Of a stretch of 64,000 nucleotides of DNA, positions 45,701 through 52,339 are shown piece by piece; position 1 is the first letter of the stretch; each line of letters begins with the position of its first letter. Origin of the DNA: Opitutus sp. ER46 (GTDB lineage: Bacteria > Verrucomicrobiota > Verrucomicrobiia > Opitutales > Opitutaceae); assembly GCF_003054705.1 (NCBI RefSeq), contig NZ_QAYX01000020.1:248001-312000 (forward strand). The letters are read 5' to 3'. Below the pieces are notes generated by a model. That model was given only the letters and a program-made list of their open reading frames with translations. It was not told where the DNA came from and did not search any database. Position numbers and translations under genes: made by a program.

Positions 45701-46291
45701 GTTGTCTTTTACTATGTAGATTCGCCGGTCAGATCATATCTCAGGATACGCGGGGTCAACAAGTCGGGCCAGGCCGCGGACTGGTTCAGGGCAACTACGA
45801 TTTGGGAGACACCCGGGTATTGGACGCTGACGGGCGGGGATGCGTCCGCCAAAAACGTCGGAACAACATCCGGGACGGTGGCGGCCGGTGACGACTCCCG
45901 CATAACCGGAGCCGCTCAGAAGGCCAGCAACCTATCGGACCTTACAAATACGTCTGCCGCTCGTAGCAACCTTGGGGTTGGAACCGCCGCGACGCTCAAC
46001 GCGGACAACATGGGCGCCGTTGGCCTGTCCAGCATCACCTCCACCAACGGCGATGGGTATGGTCCGGCGATGCGGTCCGCGGTCGGCAGCAACTACATGT
46101 CGTTTAAGTGGGGCTCGACACTCCTTATCAAGATTGACGTCAGTGAGTTCATCATCCCGCACCACGCGGGGAAGTCGTCTGCCGTGGGGTTTGTGTCGGG
46201 TGGCGGGGTGAGTGACGCGCAGGACGTCGAGGCCCGCGCCGCACTCGATTCGGTCATCCAGACGCTCAAAGATTGGAATATAATGGCGTAG
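42761..46291 (+). CDS. J-like tail tip / host-specificity protein
   Basis: This 1176-residue virion protein has a hydrophobic N-terminus (about 1-40) and a hub domain like lambda J/tip attachment proteins (about 60-370; GTKGEYLHVIIALALGECESI, NPALVVRDYLTNPQYGFG). A beta-rich module of about 70 residues is inserted near 380-455. The hub resumes at VWREMDLPFTTSAATAQRLAKI. Fibronectin III-like domains follow (about 685-860), and a C-terminal fibre-like part has the repeat SNLSDLTNTSAARSNLGVG. It would contact the host receptor and fix host range. Codon and base use look less GC-rich than in host genes. Confidence 0.85.
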   Translation: MAPAVGWVAAKVAAWWAAASLATKVFVVLSIASTAYSITSSARARKKMRAMLDSLKNSGQTITVQEAAGSRHIVYGTARKGGNRVFAHLTGTKGEYLHVIIALALGECESIGDIYLGDDVVPLDASGNATGTYSGFVRCKKYTGTTTQVIGSSTLAVEAPGIWDASHKGSGIAAIELRFKYDSDKYPNGIENISAMVSGRKLYDPRTGATAFSNNPALVVRDYLTNPQYGFGAAEDEIDDATVIAAANVCDEDVGLVGGGTEKRYTCNGVVDTSNIRSEILLQLTNSMAGWVVYSGGRWRVYAGAHRAPSASFTLDDLRGPITVQASASRRDSCNGVKGVFLCQDNQWQPADYPPIRNATYEVEDATQVRSVTADATTDALTLDAQTNILAGTAIRLSTTGTAPGGITAGTVYYAIVVDSTHIKVASTRANATAGTSIDITSAGTGAHSILVGDTVWREMDLPFTTSAATAQRLAKIELERSRQDIVVSLPLKLHGMRVQAGDVFALTVARYGWTNKLFEVSEWKFSLDDGDNPALGVDIVACETAAGVWDWADGEETAIDLAPNTTLPDPRNVATPAGLTVTSGATTVQMQPDGTVLPRMLVAWTAPNDIHIESGGRVIIETAINGSGAWFPAKTVRGDATSDYLVGYRAGGVFDIRVRFQNNRGIRGEWATVTGHTLVGDTAKPSAPGTPTAVAYPGYNRITWSKSSAADVYEYAIYRNTSNSFSGATKLGETGGLAWDDPSVTAGVTYYYFVTAIDGSENESDPTSSGAATTATAPVGAVVPSAPSAASRVTPGSNDTYMAGDGTVYAFITLSVPAMPSGAVWQNVLYRRNGGGEWIVAAQLKNTGSTTLRVDDLSTGVAYEFATQAWSGAGGSAITAATGSPFTAPTKTGAPPVMSSTYGFGLLNYGFSPTFTSSGARRYGVAARWADGIGYTNYPYPSDFSHWEVKATATDSDAAVDYNADSGSGVPALIKSSSPVVFYYVDSPVRSYLRIRGVNKSGQAADWFRATTIWETPGYWTLTGGDASAKNVGTTSGTVAAGDDSRITGAAQKASNLSDLTNTSAARSNLGVGTAATLNADNMGAVGLSSITSTNGDGYGPAMRSAVGSNYMSFKWGSTLLIKIDVSEFIIPHHAGKSSAVGFVSGGGVSDAQDVEARAALDSVIQTLKDWNIMA

Positions 46292-46308
46292 GGATTCGCG
46301 CTGGCGGG

Positions 46309-46653
46309 TCATGGATTTCGACCGCCGAGCTTGAGCAACTCGGAGCCGCGAATCATCCAGGGTGCGCGCGGTCCGCTGCGCTGTCCAATGATCCAGCGGC
46401 AACGCAGCCGCCTGCGGATGGTCTTGCCGCTCAGTCCTGGGATTAGCGCGGTAGCCTCGGCAATCGAGTACACCGCGTTAGGCTCAATGCGCTTAACCGC
46501 GGCTGTCCCGCGCAGCTCTTGACGCAGCTCGCGCACCTCCCGCATGAGGCTTGGAAGAAGGCATTCGGTGAGGTCGGCCTGGGGCATGAGCTCGACTAAC
46601 CGGCGGGCAATAGCCTCAACCGATTCTGGGGACAGGGTGCAGACGGGGTGCAT
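46309..46653 (-). CDS. HTH DNA-binding protein, copy A of an inverted pair
   Basis: The protein has 114 residues from ATG 46653; a TTG at 46671 is an alternative start. Residues 1-60 form a helical N-terminal part (VEAIARRLVELMPQADL, MREVRELRQELRG). The rest is an excisionase/MerR-like domain (VYSIAEATALIPGLSGKTIRRRL, then WMIRGSELLKLGG). The first 62 codons plus leader belong to a 226-bp inverted repeat shared with the gene at 47618-47965, while the DNA-binding tails differ at many silent and coding positions. It points left, convergent with the tail tip gene. It is a likely regulator or recombination directionality factor. Confidence 0.65.
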   Translation of the reverse strand: MHPVCTLSPESVEAIARRLVELMPQADLTECLLPSLMREVRELRQELRGTAAVKRIEPNAVYSIAEATALIPGLSGKTIRRRLRCRWIIGQRSGPRAPWMIRGSELLKLGGRNP

Positions 46654-46691
46654 GCCATTGCGATGGTACAAAAAGCCCGCCTTGGCGAACC
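46466..46691 (-). repeat. 226-bp inverted repeat, left arm
   Basis: It pairs with 47580-47805 at 225 of 226 positions in inverted orientation; the only mismatch is at 46682/47590-type position in the GTTCGCCAA(G/T) word. It covers a terminator arm, the leader and the N-terminal coding part of HTH copy A. Confidence 0.95.
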
Positions 46692-46706
46692 GCGTCCGAC
46701 GGCGGG
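46670..46706 (-). terminator. Rho-independent terminator of the zinc-ribbon gene
   Basis: On the minus strand, six-base arms CCCGCC and GGCGGG flank a 19-base loop and are followed by C and a run of five T. It starts 16 bases after the zinc-ribbon stop codon and precedes HTH copy A. One arm lies inside the inverted repeat and the other outside, yet pairing is kept. Confidence 0.55.
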
Positions 46707-46722
46707 TCGCCCGGCGCCCCCG

Positions 46723-46896
46723 TCACCAGATTCCCAGCAACTTCAGCAGCAGCGCACCGGCAACTAGCCCAATGATGATTGCCGCCACGATACCCGTGGC
46801 GGTCTGCCTTTCCTTAATTGGCCGTCCGCACTTCGGACACTTCTCTGCGGATTCGGATACTTCGGTTTTACAGTCGGGGCAGGTAATAAGGGGCAT
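46723..46896 (-). CDS. Zinc-ribbon membrane protein, 57 residues
   Basis: The ATG at 46896 opens a 57-codon frame. The N-terminus carries two CxxC knuckles (CPDC and CPKC, spaced for one zinc ribbon) and the C-terminal half is a single hydrophobic segment (GIVAAIIIGLVAGALLL). Zinc-ribbon plus one membrane helix is common in small bacterial and phage-borne membrane proteins; superinfection exclusion is one possibility, without direct evidence. It lies in the segment between the 226-bp inverted repeats and is followed by a terminator. Confidence 0.65.
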   Translation of the reverse strand: MPLITCPDCKTEVSESAEKCPKCGRPIKERQTATGIVAAIIIGLVAGALLLKLLGIW

Positions 46897-47268
46897 AGCC
46901 GAATGGGGTTCAGTTCTTCTCTCAAATAGACACGCGCTTCACAAATCGAATCTCAATCTAGCATGGCGGGACCGGCGGCGGGGCAATATTCGTTGGCCGA
47001 TGTCCGCGACAACCGGCGGCCGTGGAAAACTGGTGAGCCGTTCCACCCAGAAGCGCTTTGACGTTCCGGCGCATGGCGGGCAGTGTCCGCCGCGAGGTTG
47101 GGTGCGCTGCCTTGAACAGTGACGCCCCGGCCGGAGTGGTTCGTAGAAGGATGAAAACCAGAAATACAACAGAATTGGGCCGGGTGTGTGCGGGCGGCGA
47201 AAGCCGGGGCGCCTTCATCCGCGTCTGTTCAATCCGGACGCATCCGGCCCTCCCTGTTGAAAGCTAAA
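46897..47268. other. Divergent intergenic region inside the inverted-repeat segment
   Basis: The 372 bp separate the minus-strand zinc-ribbon gene from the plus-strand 91-codon gene and must hold promoters for both. Overlapping frames on each strand (for example plus 47058-47267) have no family signal. Locally AT-richer DNA at 46910-46970 is the best promoter candidate for the zinc-ribbon gene. Confidence 0.5.
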
Positions 47269-47544
47269 ATGGAACTGAACAATGACCGCGGCTTCGCGTC
47301 GTCGAATGCTAGTCACCACTGCCCCGCCTGCGCCAAATGCATCGACCAGCGCGTGGAATACGTGCGGGAGGTGATAGAGGTGGTTCGGGGTATCGTCTCC
47401 CCGGTGCAACTTGCCGCGATCAGTGAGCGAGTGGAGTGCATCAAGCTCGAGGAGATCGCTGAGCGTGTCGCGCGGCGCCGCTTCCGCGAGGCGATCGCCG
47501 AGCGCGTGGCGCCACGTTTACCGCCCGATCTGCGCCGGCACTAA
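47269..47544 (+). CDS. Small protein with a CxxC knuckle and coiled coil
   Basis: The protein has 91 residues from ATG 47269. It has one HCPACAKC knuckle near residue 17, followed by a charged helix (DQRVEYVREVIEVVRGIV) and an Arg/Glu-rich tail (AERVARRRFREAIAERVA). Function is unknown. It lies between the inverted repeats, points right, and is followed by a strong terminator and HTH copy B. The frame extends 27 codons upstream but the extra part looks non-coding. Confidence 0.55.
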   Translation: MELNNDRGFASSNASHHCPACAKCIDQRVEYVREVIEVVRGIVSPVQLAAISERVECIKLEEIAERVARRRFREAIAERVAPRLPPDLRRH

Positions 47545-47569
47545 GCTCTGGCCGCACCTGGCCCCATAC

Positions 47570-47601
47570 AGCCCGCCCTGGTTCGCCAATGCGGGCTTTT
47601 T
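47570..47601 (+). terminator. Rho-independent terminator
   Basis: Seven-base arms AGCCCGC (47570-47576) and GCGGGCT (47591-47597) enclose an inner TGG-TTCG-CCA stem-loop and are followed by five T. It ends the small gene at 47269-47544 and lies immediately before HTH copy B. Confidence 0.75.
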
Positions 47602-47805
47602 GTACCATCGCAATGGCATGCACCCCGTCTGCACCCTGTCCCCAGAATCGGTTGAGGCTATTGCCCGCCGGTTAGTCGAGCTCATGCCCCAGGCCGACCT
47701 CACCGAATGCCTTCTTCCAAGCCTCATGCGGGAGGTGCGCGAGCTGCGTCAAGAGCTGCGCGGGACAGCCGCGGTTAAGCGCATTGAGCCTAACGCGGTG
47801 TACTC
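47580..47805 (+). repeat. 226-bp inverted repeat, right arm
   Basis: It is the inverted partner of 46466-46691, identical except for one base. The match begins at GGTTCGCC and stops abruptly at the codon for the first residues of the DNA-binding tail (TACTC), after which the two genes differ substantially. Confidence 0.95.
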
Positions 47806-47965
47806 CATCGATGAGGCTGCGGCGCTGATCCCGGGACTGAGCGCAAAGACAATCTGCAAGCGGCTGCGTTGCCGCTCGATAATCGGGCAAAAGGGCGGAC
47901 TGCGGTCGCCCTGGATGATCCGCGGCTCCGAGCTGCTTAAGTTGGGCGGCAAGGTCGTTGGCTAG
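47618..47965 (+). CDS. HTH DNA-binding protein, copy B of an inverted pair
   Basis: The protein has 115 residues from ATG 47618. The N-terminal 62 residues equal those of copy A (46309-46653). The tail (VYSIDEAAALIPGLSAKTICKRL, then SPWMIRGSELLKLGGK) is an excisionase/MerR-like DNA-binding domain that differs from copy A in the recognition part. It points right and starts just behind a terminator, so it needs its own promoter or antitermination. A CCAT-CGCA-ATGG palindrome (47605-47616) directly before the start is a possible operator present in both copies. Confidence 0.65.
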   Translation: MHPVCTLSPESVEAIARRLVELMPQADLTECLLPSLMREVRELRQELRGTAAVKRIEPNAVYSIDEAAALIPGLSAKTICKRLRCRSIIGQKGGLRSPWMIRGSELLKLGGKVVG

Positions 47966-47968
47966 GCA

Positions 47969-48346
47969 TCAGACGATTCGCCGCCCGTTCCGGTCCCATG
48001 CGGGGAACTTCGGTGATCCGAGCGCCGGTGAGGGCGCTGCGCACAACCAGTCGGGGTGGTAGCCGTATGAGAACGCCCCGACCATCACGCGGTAGCTCTG
48101 CCAGATGTCGAAGCAGAGACAGTGAGGGTCGTCGGTGCAGTCCTCGCCGCGCCGGAACGCCCAGGCCATGAGATCGGCCGGCGTCGTTGCGCAACCGTCG
48201 TGGCGCACGCTGATGTCATCCAGGATCTCGCGCAGCAGTGCTTCGGCGCAGACGACGGGCGCGCCGGTCTCGGTCTGGGCCGTCAGCATGTAACGGAGTA
48301 GGTCGCGCTCATACACCCAGGGATCGCCATCTGTGTTCCTCGACAT
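47969..48346 (-). CDS. Hypothetical protein of element 2
   Basis: The protein has 125 residues from ATG 48346; a longer frame to 48388 adds residues of non-coding type. It is rich in Trp, Tyr, Cys and Asp (PWVYERDLLRYMLTAQTETG, DDPHCLCFDIWQSYRVMV) and looks like a compact globular protein. No family is recognised. It is convergent with HTH copy B and divergent from the next gene. Confidence 0.55.
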   Translation of the reverse strand: MSRNTDGDPWVYERDLLRYMLTAQTETGAPVVCAEALLREILDDISVRHDGCATTPADLMAWAFRRGEDCTDDPHCLCFDIWQSYRVMVGAFSYGYHPDWLCAAPSPALGSPKFPAWDRNGRRIV

Positions 48347-48420
48347 GTAACGAGCCAACGACGGCCGAAGGCGTGTGCAAACGTACACTATTCACAAGTT
48401 GCCGACAGAAATCCAATCAG

Positions 48421-48996
48421 ATGCAGGCGTTTGACACGCGCCGCGGATTCGCCCAGACTTGGGCGTTGATGCCCCAGAAGACGAGCACCAGCGGCAAAAC
48501 GGTGGTGGACTACGCCAAGCGCGAGATCGGCGGAATCTTGGTTCGCCCCGATTCTCGCGACGTGATGCGCAAGGCTGTTGAGGGCCACCCGATCCGCGTC
48601 CATTCCGCAAGCGACTACGTGAACCTCTACCACGTGTTCAAGCGGATGCGCGAGGCAGGCCGCGCCGGTGCGAACCTCGAACTGGTTCGGCGGCAGGTCG
48701 CACAGTCGGAGTGGCTGCTTTTTGTGCTCCCGGCCGACGTCAACGCCCCCAAGGTTGAGATCCGCGCGGGCTACGACCCGAAGCGCGGCCGGTACAGGCG
48801 CTACGCTGAACGCCTCGCGGCGGGCGAGGTGCTCCACCTGGACAGCCGGGAAGAGGCGGTGAAGGCGCGCAAGGCGTGGCGGCTGTATGTGCCGCTGGCG
48901 CAACGCCAGGGTTTGAGATCCACGACGAAGAAGCGCCCGGGAGGAGGGGTTACTGTCGCCATCTCGAAACGGCACGCCCACCTCGGGGAAGCGTGA
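48421..48996 (+). CDS. Hypothetical protein at the right end of element 2
   Basis: The protein has 191 residues from ATG 48421. It is Arg/Lys-rich and mixed alpha/beta (SASDYVNLYHVFKRMREAGR, EWLLFVLPADVNAPKVEIRAG, KARKAWRLYVPLAQRQGL). No domain is recognised. It is the last gene before the right arm-site repeat and the tRNA, where satellites and prophages often carry accessory (for example anti-phage) cargo. Confidence 0.55.
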   Translation: MQAFDTRRGFAQTWALMPQKTSTSGKTVVDYAKREIGGILVRPDSRDVMRKAVEGHPIRVHSASDYVNLYHVFKRMREAGRAGANLELVRRQVAQSEWLLFVLPADVNAPKVEIRAGYDPKRGRYRRYAERLAAGEVLHLDSREEAVKARKAWRLYVPLAQRQGLRSTTKKRPGGGVTVAISKRHAHLGEA

Positions 48997-49006
48997 ATCG
49001 CGGGAA

Positions 49007-49026
49007 TGGCGGAGAAGTGGCGGAGC
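49007..49026 (+). repeat. Putative arm-type integrase site, right copy
   Basis: It is an exact copy of the 20 bases at 34204-34223, in direct orientation, made of two TGGCGGAG words. It lies 45 bases from the right att repeat and inside element 2. Confidence 0.45.
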
Positions 49027-49042
49027 TGAAAAAATGGAAAAA

Positions 49043-49066
49043 CCCAAGAACGCGTAAGTTCTTGGG
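49043..49066 (-). terminator. Terminator of tRNA-Asn, supplied by element 2
   Basis: Perfect nine-base arms CCCAAGAAC and GTTCTTGGG flank a six-base loop, and on the minus strand the stem is followed by TTTTT. It lies five bases beyond the tRNA CCA end, on the element side of the att repeat, so integration replaced the host terminator with this one. Confidence 0.8.
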
Positions 49067-49070
49067 CTTC

Positions 49071-49146
<76 letters not shown>

Positions 49147-49872
49147 ACGTGGCTCGCACGATTTCCGTGCAAAGGAAGGGCTGAAAAACACGGCGCCGCC
49201 GGGGGTTGTCAATGCTCCTTTTTCCGGTGCACACGAAAAACCCGGGTAGTATCCGCATTTCCCACTCCTAGAAGAACTAAACGCGCCGCGGGGCGCGCCA
49301 TTAGTCGACCAGACTCCACCGCGAATTCCAATTGCCGATTCCTCGGCCCCCAGGCCGTGCAATCAGTGCTCACCGGCCCTACGCCGAACGCGCCGGAGCA
49401 TTCGCCCTGGCCGGCCATCGGCTCGCCCGCCAAGGACTCCATCCGCCCCTGCATGAGTTTCAAACCGTGACGTTGTGCCGTCGGCGCATCCTTGAACAGG
49501 GCATCAACTGCGTCTGGAAGATTCAAATCCAAGCGGCCGACGCACCTTTTGGGGACAGCCGTTCTCATCATATCGTTTCCTGGGAACGCGACTGACTCGT
49601 GGCCGGCGTCTGCGGCGGCGGGGAATTCACCGTCTTTCCGGGCGCGGTGGTTACCCGGGTCACGTTTCGCACGGCGGGAGGGCGCCGCGTCCCACTTCCT
49701 TCACGTGGCTATGCGCATAAATTGTCTCATCGAACGGACCGATTGGTTCCCTTAGCCACTCCGATCTGCCCGCCTCCTTCACGCCCCCCCGGGGCCGACC
49801 GTATGCCGGCAGCCCCATCCGGAAGATCATCGCGGCGCCGCGACCCCCGCTGGGCGCGATTCCCTTACCCCT
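49147..49872. other. Intergenic region right of the tRNA
   Basis: These 726 bp contain the tRNA-Asn promoter area near the tRNA (a TTGACA word at 49207-49212 on the minus strand) and otherwise no supported gene. Frames on both strands between 49209 and 49595 overlap each other and show neither domains nor a ribosome-binding site. The CT-rich stretch before 49873 is the leader of the next gene. Confidence 0.55.
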
Positions 49873-51678
49873 ATGAAATCCAACCACGCTTGTTGCGCCG
49901 GCCTCCTCTCGCGATGCCGGCTTCGCCCCATCCCCGCGCTGCTGATTCTCTTCGCCCTCCTCGCGTTGCCAGCCGTCGCCACGATCACGGAGCCCAACAA
50001 CCAAAAGGTCGTCTTCCGGTATCGCTCCTTCTCCGGCACGACACCGGACTGGGTGTCCCCGCTCACCAGCCTCGGTAACATCAGCCATGCCAGCGGCTCG
50101 GCCGACCTGGTCACGACCGACCGCGGCGCGGGCTTCGATAACCTGACGGTGACCGACTTTGACGGCTCGACCGAATACGTCCAGGGCGCCGGCACGATCA
50201 CGACGGTCGACGGCGCGGCCGACGATTCCTTCACCGTCGAAGCGTGGTTCAAAGCCGATACGCTCAGCGGCCCACGCACCCTCTTTTCGAATACGGAAGA
50301 CTATCGCGGTTTCGCCCTCCGCCTGAACGGCGCCCGCCTGCGGGGCGAGGTCCGGTTCAAGAACGGTTCGACCTACGTGAACCAGATTGTCGCCCAGGAG
50401 GCCGCGTACGCCGACCTGGAGACCGGCGCCTGGTACTGTGCCGTGCTGCACGTTCGGAAAACATCCAGCGCCTACGAAATCCGGCTCTACCTCAACGGCA
50501 CGCGCGTCGCCTTCGTAACGACCAGTTCCCAATGGGACGGCGTCTACCAGTCGGTGGAGCTGCCCATGGTCGGAGCGGAACCAGCCGGCGGGGTGGGCAG
50601 CAGCAGCTTCTTTGACGGGCAAATCTACGCCGTGACCGTCAGCAACCACGACCTGTACCTGGACAACTACGTCAAGAACGCGGTGGTCCGCGACGGTTCG
50701 CGCTACGGCGGCATGATCGGCTATCACGACTATCTCAGCACCACGGCAGGCGTGGACTTCCGCATCCAGGCGACAATCTCAGACTACACCGACCTGGGTT
50801 CCTCGCAGGTCGTGGGCCGGATGCAGCTCCCATACCTGAACGATGGTTACGTGCCGCAGGGACTCGGCTACGACGCCGCCAACGGCTATTTCTACGTGAG
50901 CTACTACTGGTGCGGCGACGACGGCAGCACCGGCAGCACCACGGCCAACTCCGACAAGATCTCGATCGTGGCGGAGATCGACCGAAGCACCCAGACCCTG
51001 CGCCGCACCTTCCGCCTGTATCGTCCCAATGGAGACGCCAACTACGGCCACTTGGGCGGGTTGGAGTATTACAACGGCAGCCTCTACGTGACCTATGGCA
51101 CGTCGGTGTATCGGTACCCGCTCGCGAGCGCGCCAAGCCCGACCTACGTCTTTGATCCCAAGACCTTCGCCAATCCGCGCGCCGACCAGAATCCGCTCAC
51201 CGACGTCACCACTTACCCGCTCAGCAGCTACCTCCAGGGCAACACCTCCAACTCCACGCTTCACCTTGCGACCGACACCGACGGCGACGTCGTGCTGTGG
51301 GTGAGCGAATACGATTCCGCCGCGAAGAAGAAGATCCTCGGTTTCGTGCTCAACTCGAGTGGAGGCATCACCACCCCCGCGAAGTACGCCTTCACGCTCC
51401 CCGTGTTCAGCGTGAACGGCATGGCCTGCTACAACATGACGGCCACCGAGTGCTACTTCTACGTGGTCACCGGCGGCGTGTGGAAACGTGTCCGTTACCT
51501 CAAGTCCAGCGCGACGGCGCAAAGCACGACCACGGTGTTCTCCGGCCCGCCCGGCACGGAGGATCTTGTACTCGTGGGCACGCAGGTATGGACGACCTCC
51601 GAGACCGGCGGCCGCTATTACCAGAAGGGCGCCGGCTGGGATAATCTCTTCCCATTCCTTTTCGGGGTAAGCCCATAG
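49873..51678 (+). CDS. Secreted LamG-domain protein with propeller-like C-terminal half
   Basis: This 601-residue exported protein has a signal peptide (hydrophobic core about residues 19-35). Residues about 60-260 form a concanavalin-like LamG domain: DDSFTVEAWFKADTLSGPRT is its hallmark strand and GAWYCAVLHVRKTSSAYEI another. The second half (about 280-595) has repeated aromatic-Gly strands (PQGLGYDAANGYFYVSYYW, HLGGLEYYNGSLYVTYG) resembling a beta-propeller. A role in carbohydrate or surface binding is likely; no catalytic residues can be named. It is monocistronic. Confidence 0.8.
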   Translation: MKSNHACCAGLLSRCRLRPIPALLILFALLALPAVATITEPNNQKVVFRYRSFSGTTPDWVSPLTSLGNISHASGSADLVTTDRGAGFDNLTVTDFDGSTEYVQGAGTITTVDGAADDSFTVEAWFKADTLSGPRTLFSNTEDYRGFALRLNGARLRGEVRFKNGSTYVNQIVAQEAAYADLETGAWYCAVLHVRKTSSAYEIRLYLNGTRVAFVTTSSQWDGVYQSVELPMVGAEPAGGVGSSSFFDGQIYAVTVSNHDLYLDNYVKNAVVRDGSRYGGMIGYHDYLSTTAGVDFRIQATISDYTDLGSSQVVGRMQLPYLNDGYVPQGLGYDAANGYFYVSYYWCGDDGSTGSTTANSDKISIVAEIDRSTQTLRRTFRLYRPNGDANYGHLGGLEYYNGSLYVTYGTSVYRYPLASAPSPTYVFDPKTFANPRADQNPLTDVTTYPLSSYLQGNTSNSTLHLATDTDGDVVLWVSEYDSAAKKKILGFVLNSSGGITTPAKYAFTLPVFSVNGMACYNMTATECYFYVVTGGVWKRVRYLKSSATAQSTTTVFSGPPGTEDLVLVGTQVWTTSETGGRYYQKGAGWDNLFPFLFGVSP

Positions 51679-52066
51679 CCGAAACCTCACGCCGCCCCAC
51701 CCCGACGGCGACCCGTCGGGTGCGGCGCGGGCACGAGCGCGCCCCCCTCTTCCACCAGAGTGACTGCCACGCGCGCGGGAACTGACCTGCCGATCGCCCC
51801 AAGTCCGCGGCGGTGTCGCCGAATAGGACATGAGCGCTGGAAACGATCTCAGGGGTGCCGGTGGCGCCAACGGTGACGCCATCCCACCAACTGCCCAGGG
51901 TCTTTCACGGGCAATGTGTGCGGCAGCGCGGCGTCGACGAGACTGAACACGGCGCTGTTCGCCCCAATTTCTAAGGCAAGGGAGACCATGGGCGCGCTGC
52001 GCGGCATCGTGGCCGATCACAAGGGAACATCGGCCTTGACAATGGATAGTTTGCTATACTTTATGC
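51679..52066. other. Intergenic region with promoter-like elements
   Basis: The 388 bp have no supported gene. At the right end TTGACA (52036-52041) and TATACT (52055-52060) are spaced 13 bases apart, closer than the usual 17. The TATACT ends only six bases before the next ATG. Confidence 0.5.
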
Positions 52067-52339
52067 ATGGTTAACTTTACTCCATTGGATCCCTTCGTCC
52101 TCAAGAACCACCTCCGCAAACTGCGCTTTGAACACGGCGAACTGACGCAGCAGGCTCTGGCAAACGCCGTGGGAGTGACCCGCCTTACTATTCACTCGAT
52201 TGAGGCGGAGAAGTTTTCCCCCTCGGCCCTCCTGGCCTTCAAGATCGCACATTTCTTCGGCCGGCGGGTGGACGAGGTATTCTACCTTGAGAGAAAAGAT
52301 CAGGCCCAAGAGCCCCAACGAAAGGCAGACGCGCTATGA
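52067..52339 (+). CDS. XRE-family transcriptional regulator
   Basis: The protein has 90 residues. The helix-turn-helix lies at about 12-65 (KNHLRKLRFEHGELTQQALANAVGV, then TRLTIHSIEAEKFSPSALLAFKIAHFFGRRVDEVF as family pattern regions). The short length and the VDEVFYLE ending are typical of regulators paired with small membrane proteins. The stop overlaps the start of the membrane protein gene by four bases. The -10-like TATACT lies only six bases before the ATG, so the transcript may be leaderless. Confidence 0.85.
   Translation: MVNFTPLDPFVLKNHLRKLRFEHGELTQQALANAVGVTRLTIHSIEAEKFSPSALLAFKIAHFFGRRVDEVFYLERKDQAQEPQRKADAL

Larger units (their letters stand above)
34071..49070. mobile_element. 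Element 2: 15-kb prophage- or satellite-like element in tRNA-Asn
   Basis: The element lies between two perfect 47-bp copies of the tRNA-Asn 3' end. It carries an intact tyrosine integrase at its left end, small regulators, a replication-initiator-like gene with iterons, a possible packaging site, a coiled-coil protein, an HK97-type capsid, a tape measure, a J-like tail tip and a right-hand regulatory module. Genes are tightly packed, often with four-base overlaps, and almost all are intact. Terminase, portal, protease, tail tube and lysis genes are not recognisable, and no unassigned ORF is long enough for the large terminase or portal. Confidence 0.85.

Noticed and set aside
49209-49595. Overlapping ORFs on both strands right of the tRNA
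   Set aside because: They overlap each other, have no ribosome-binding site or domain, and lie in the promoter region of the tRNA.
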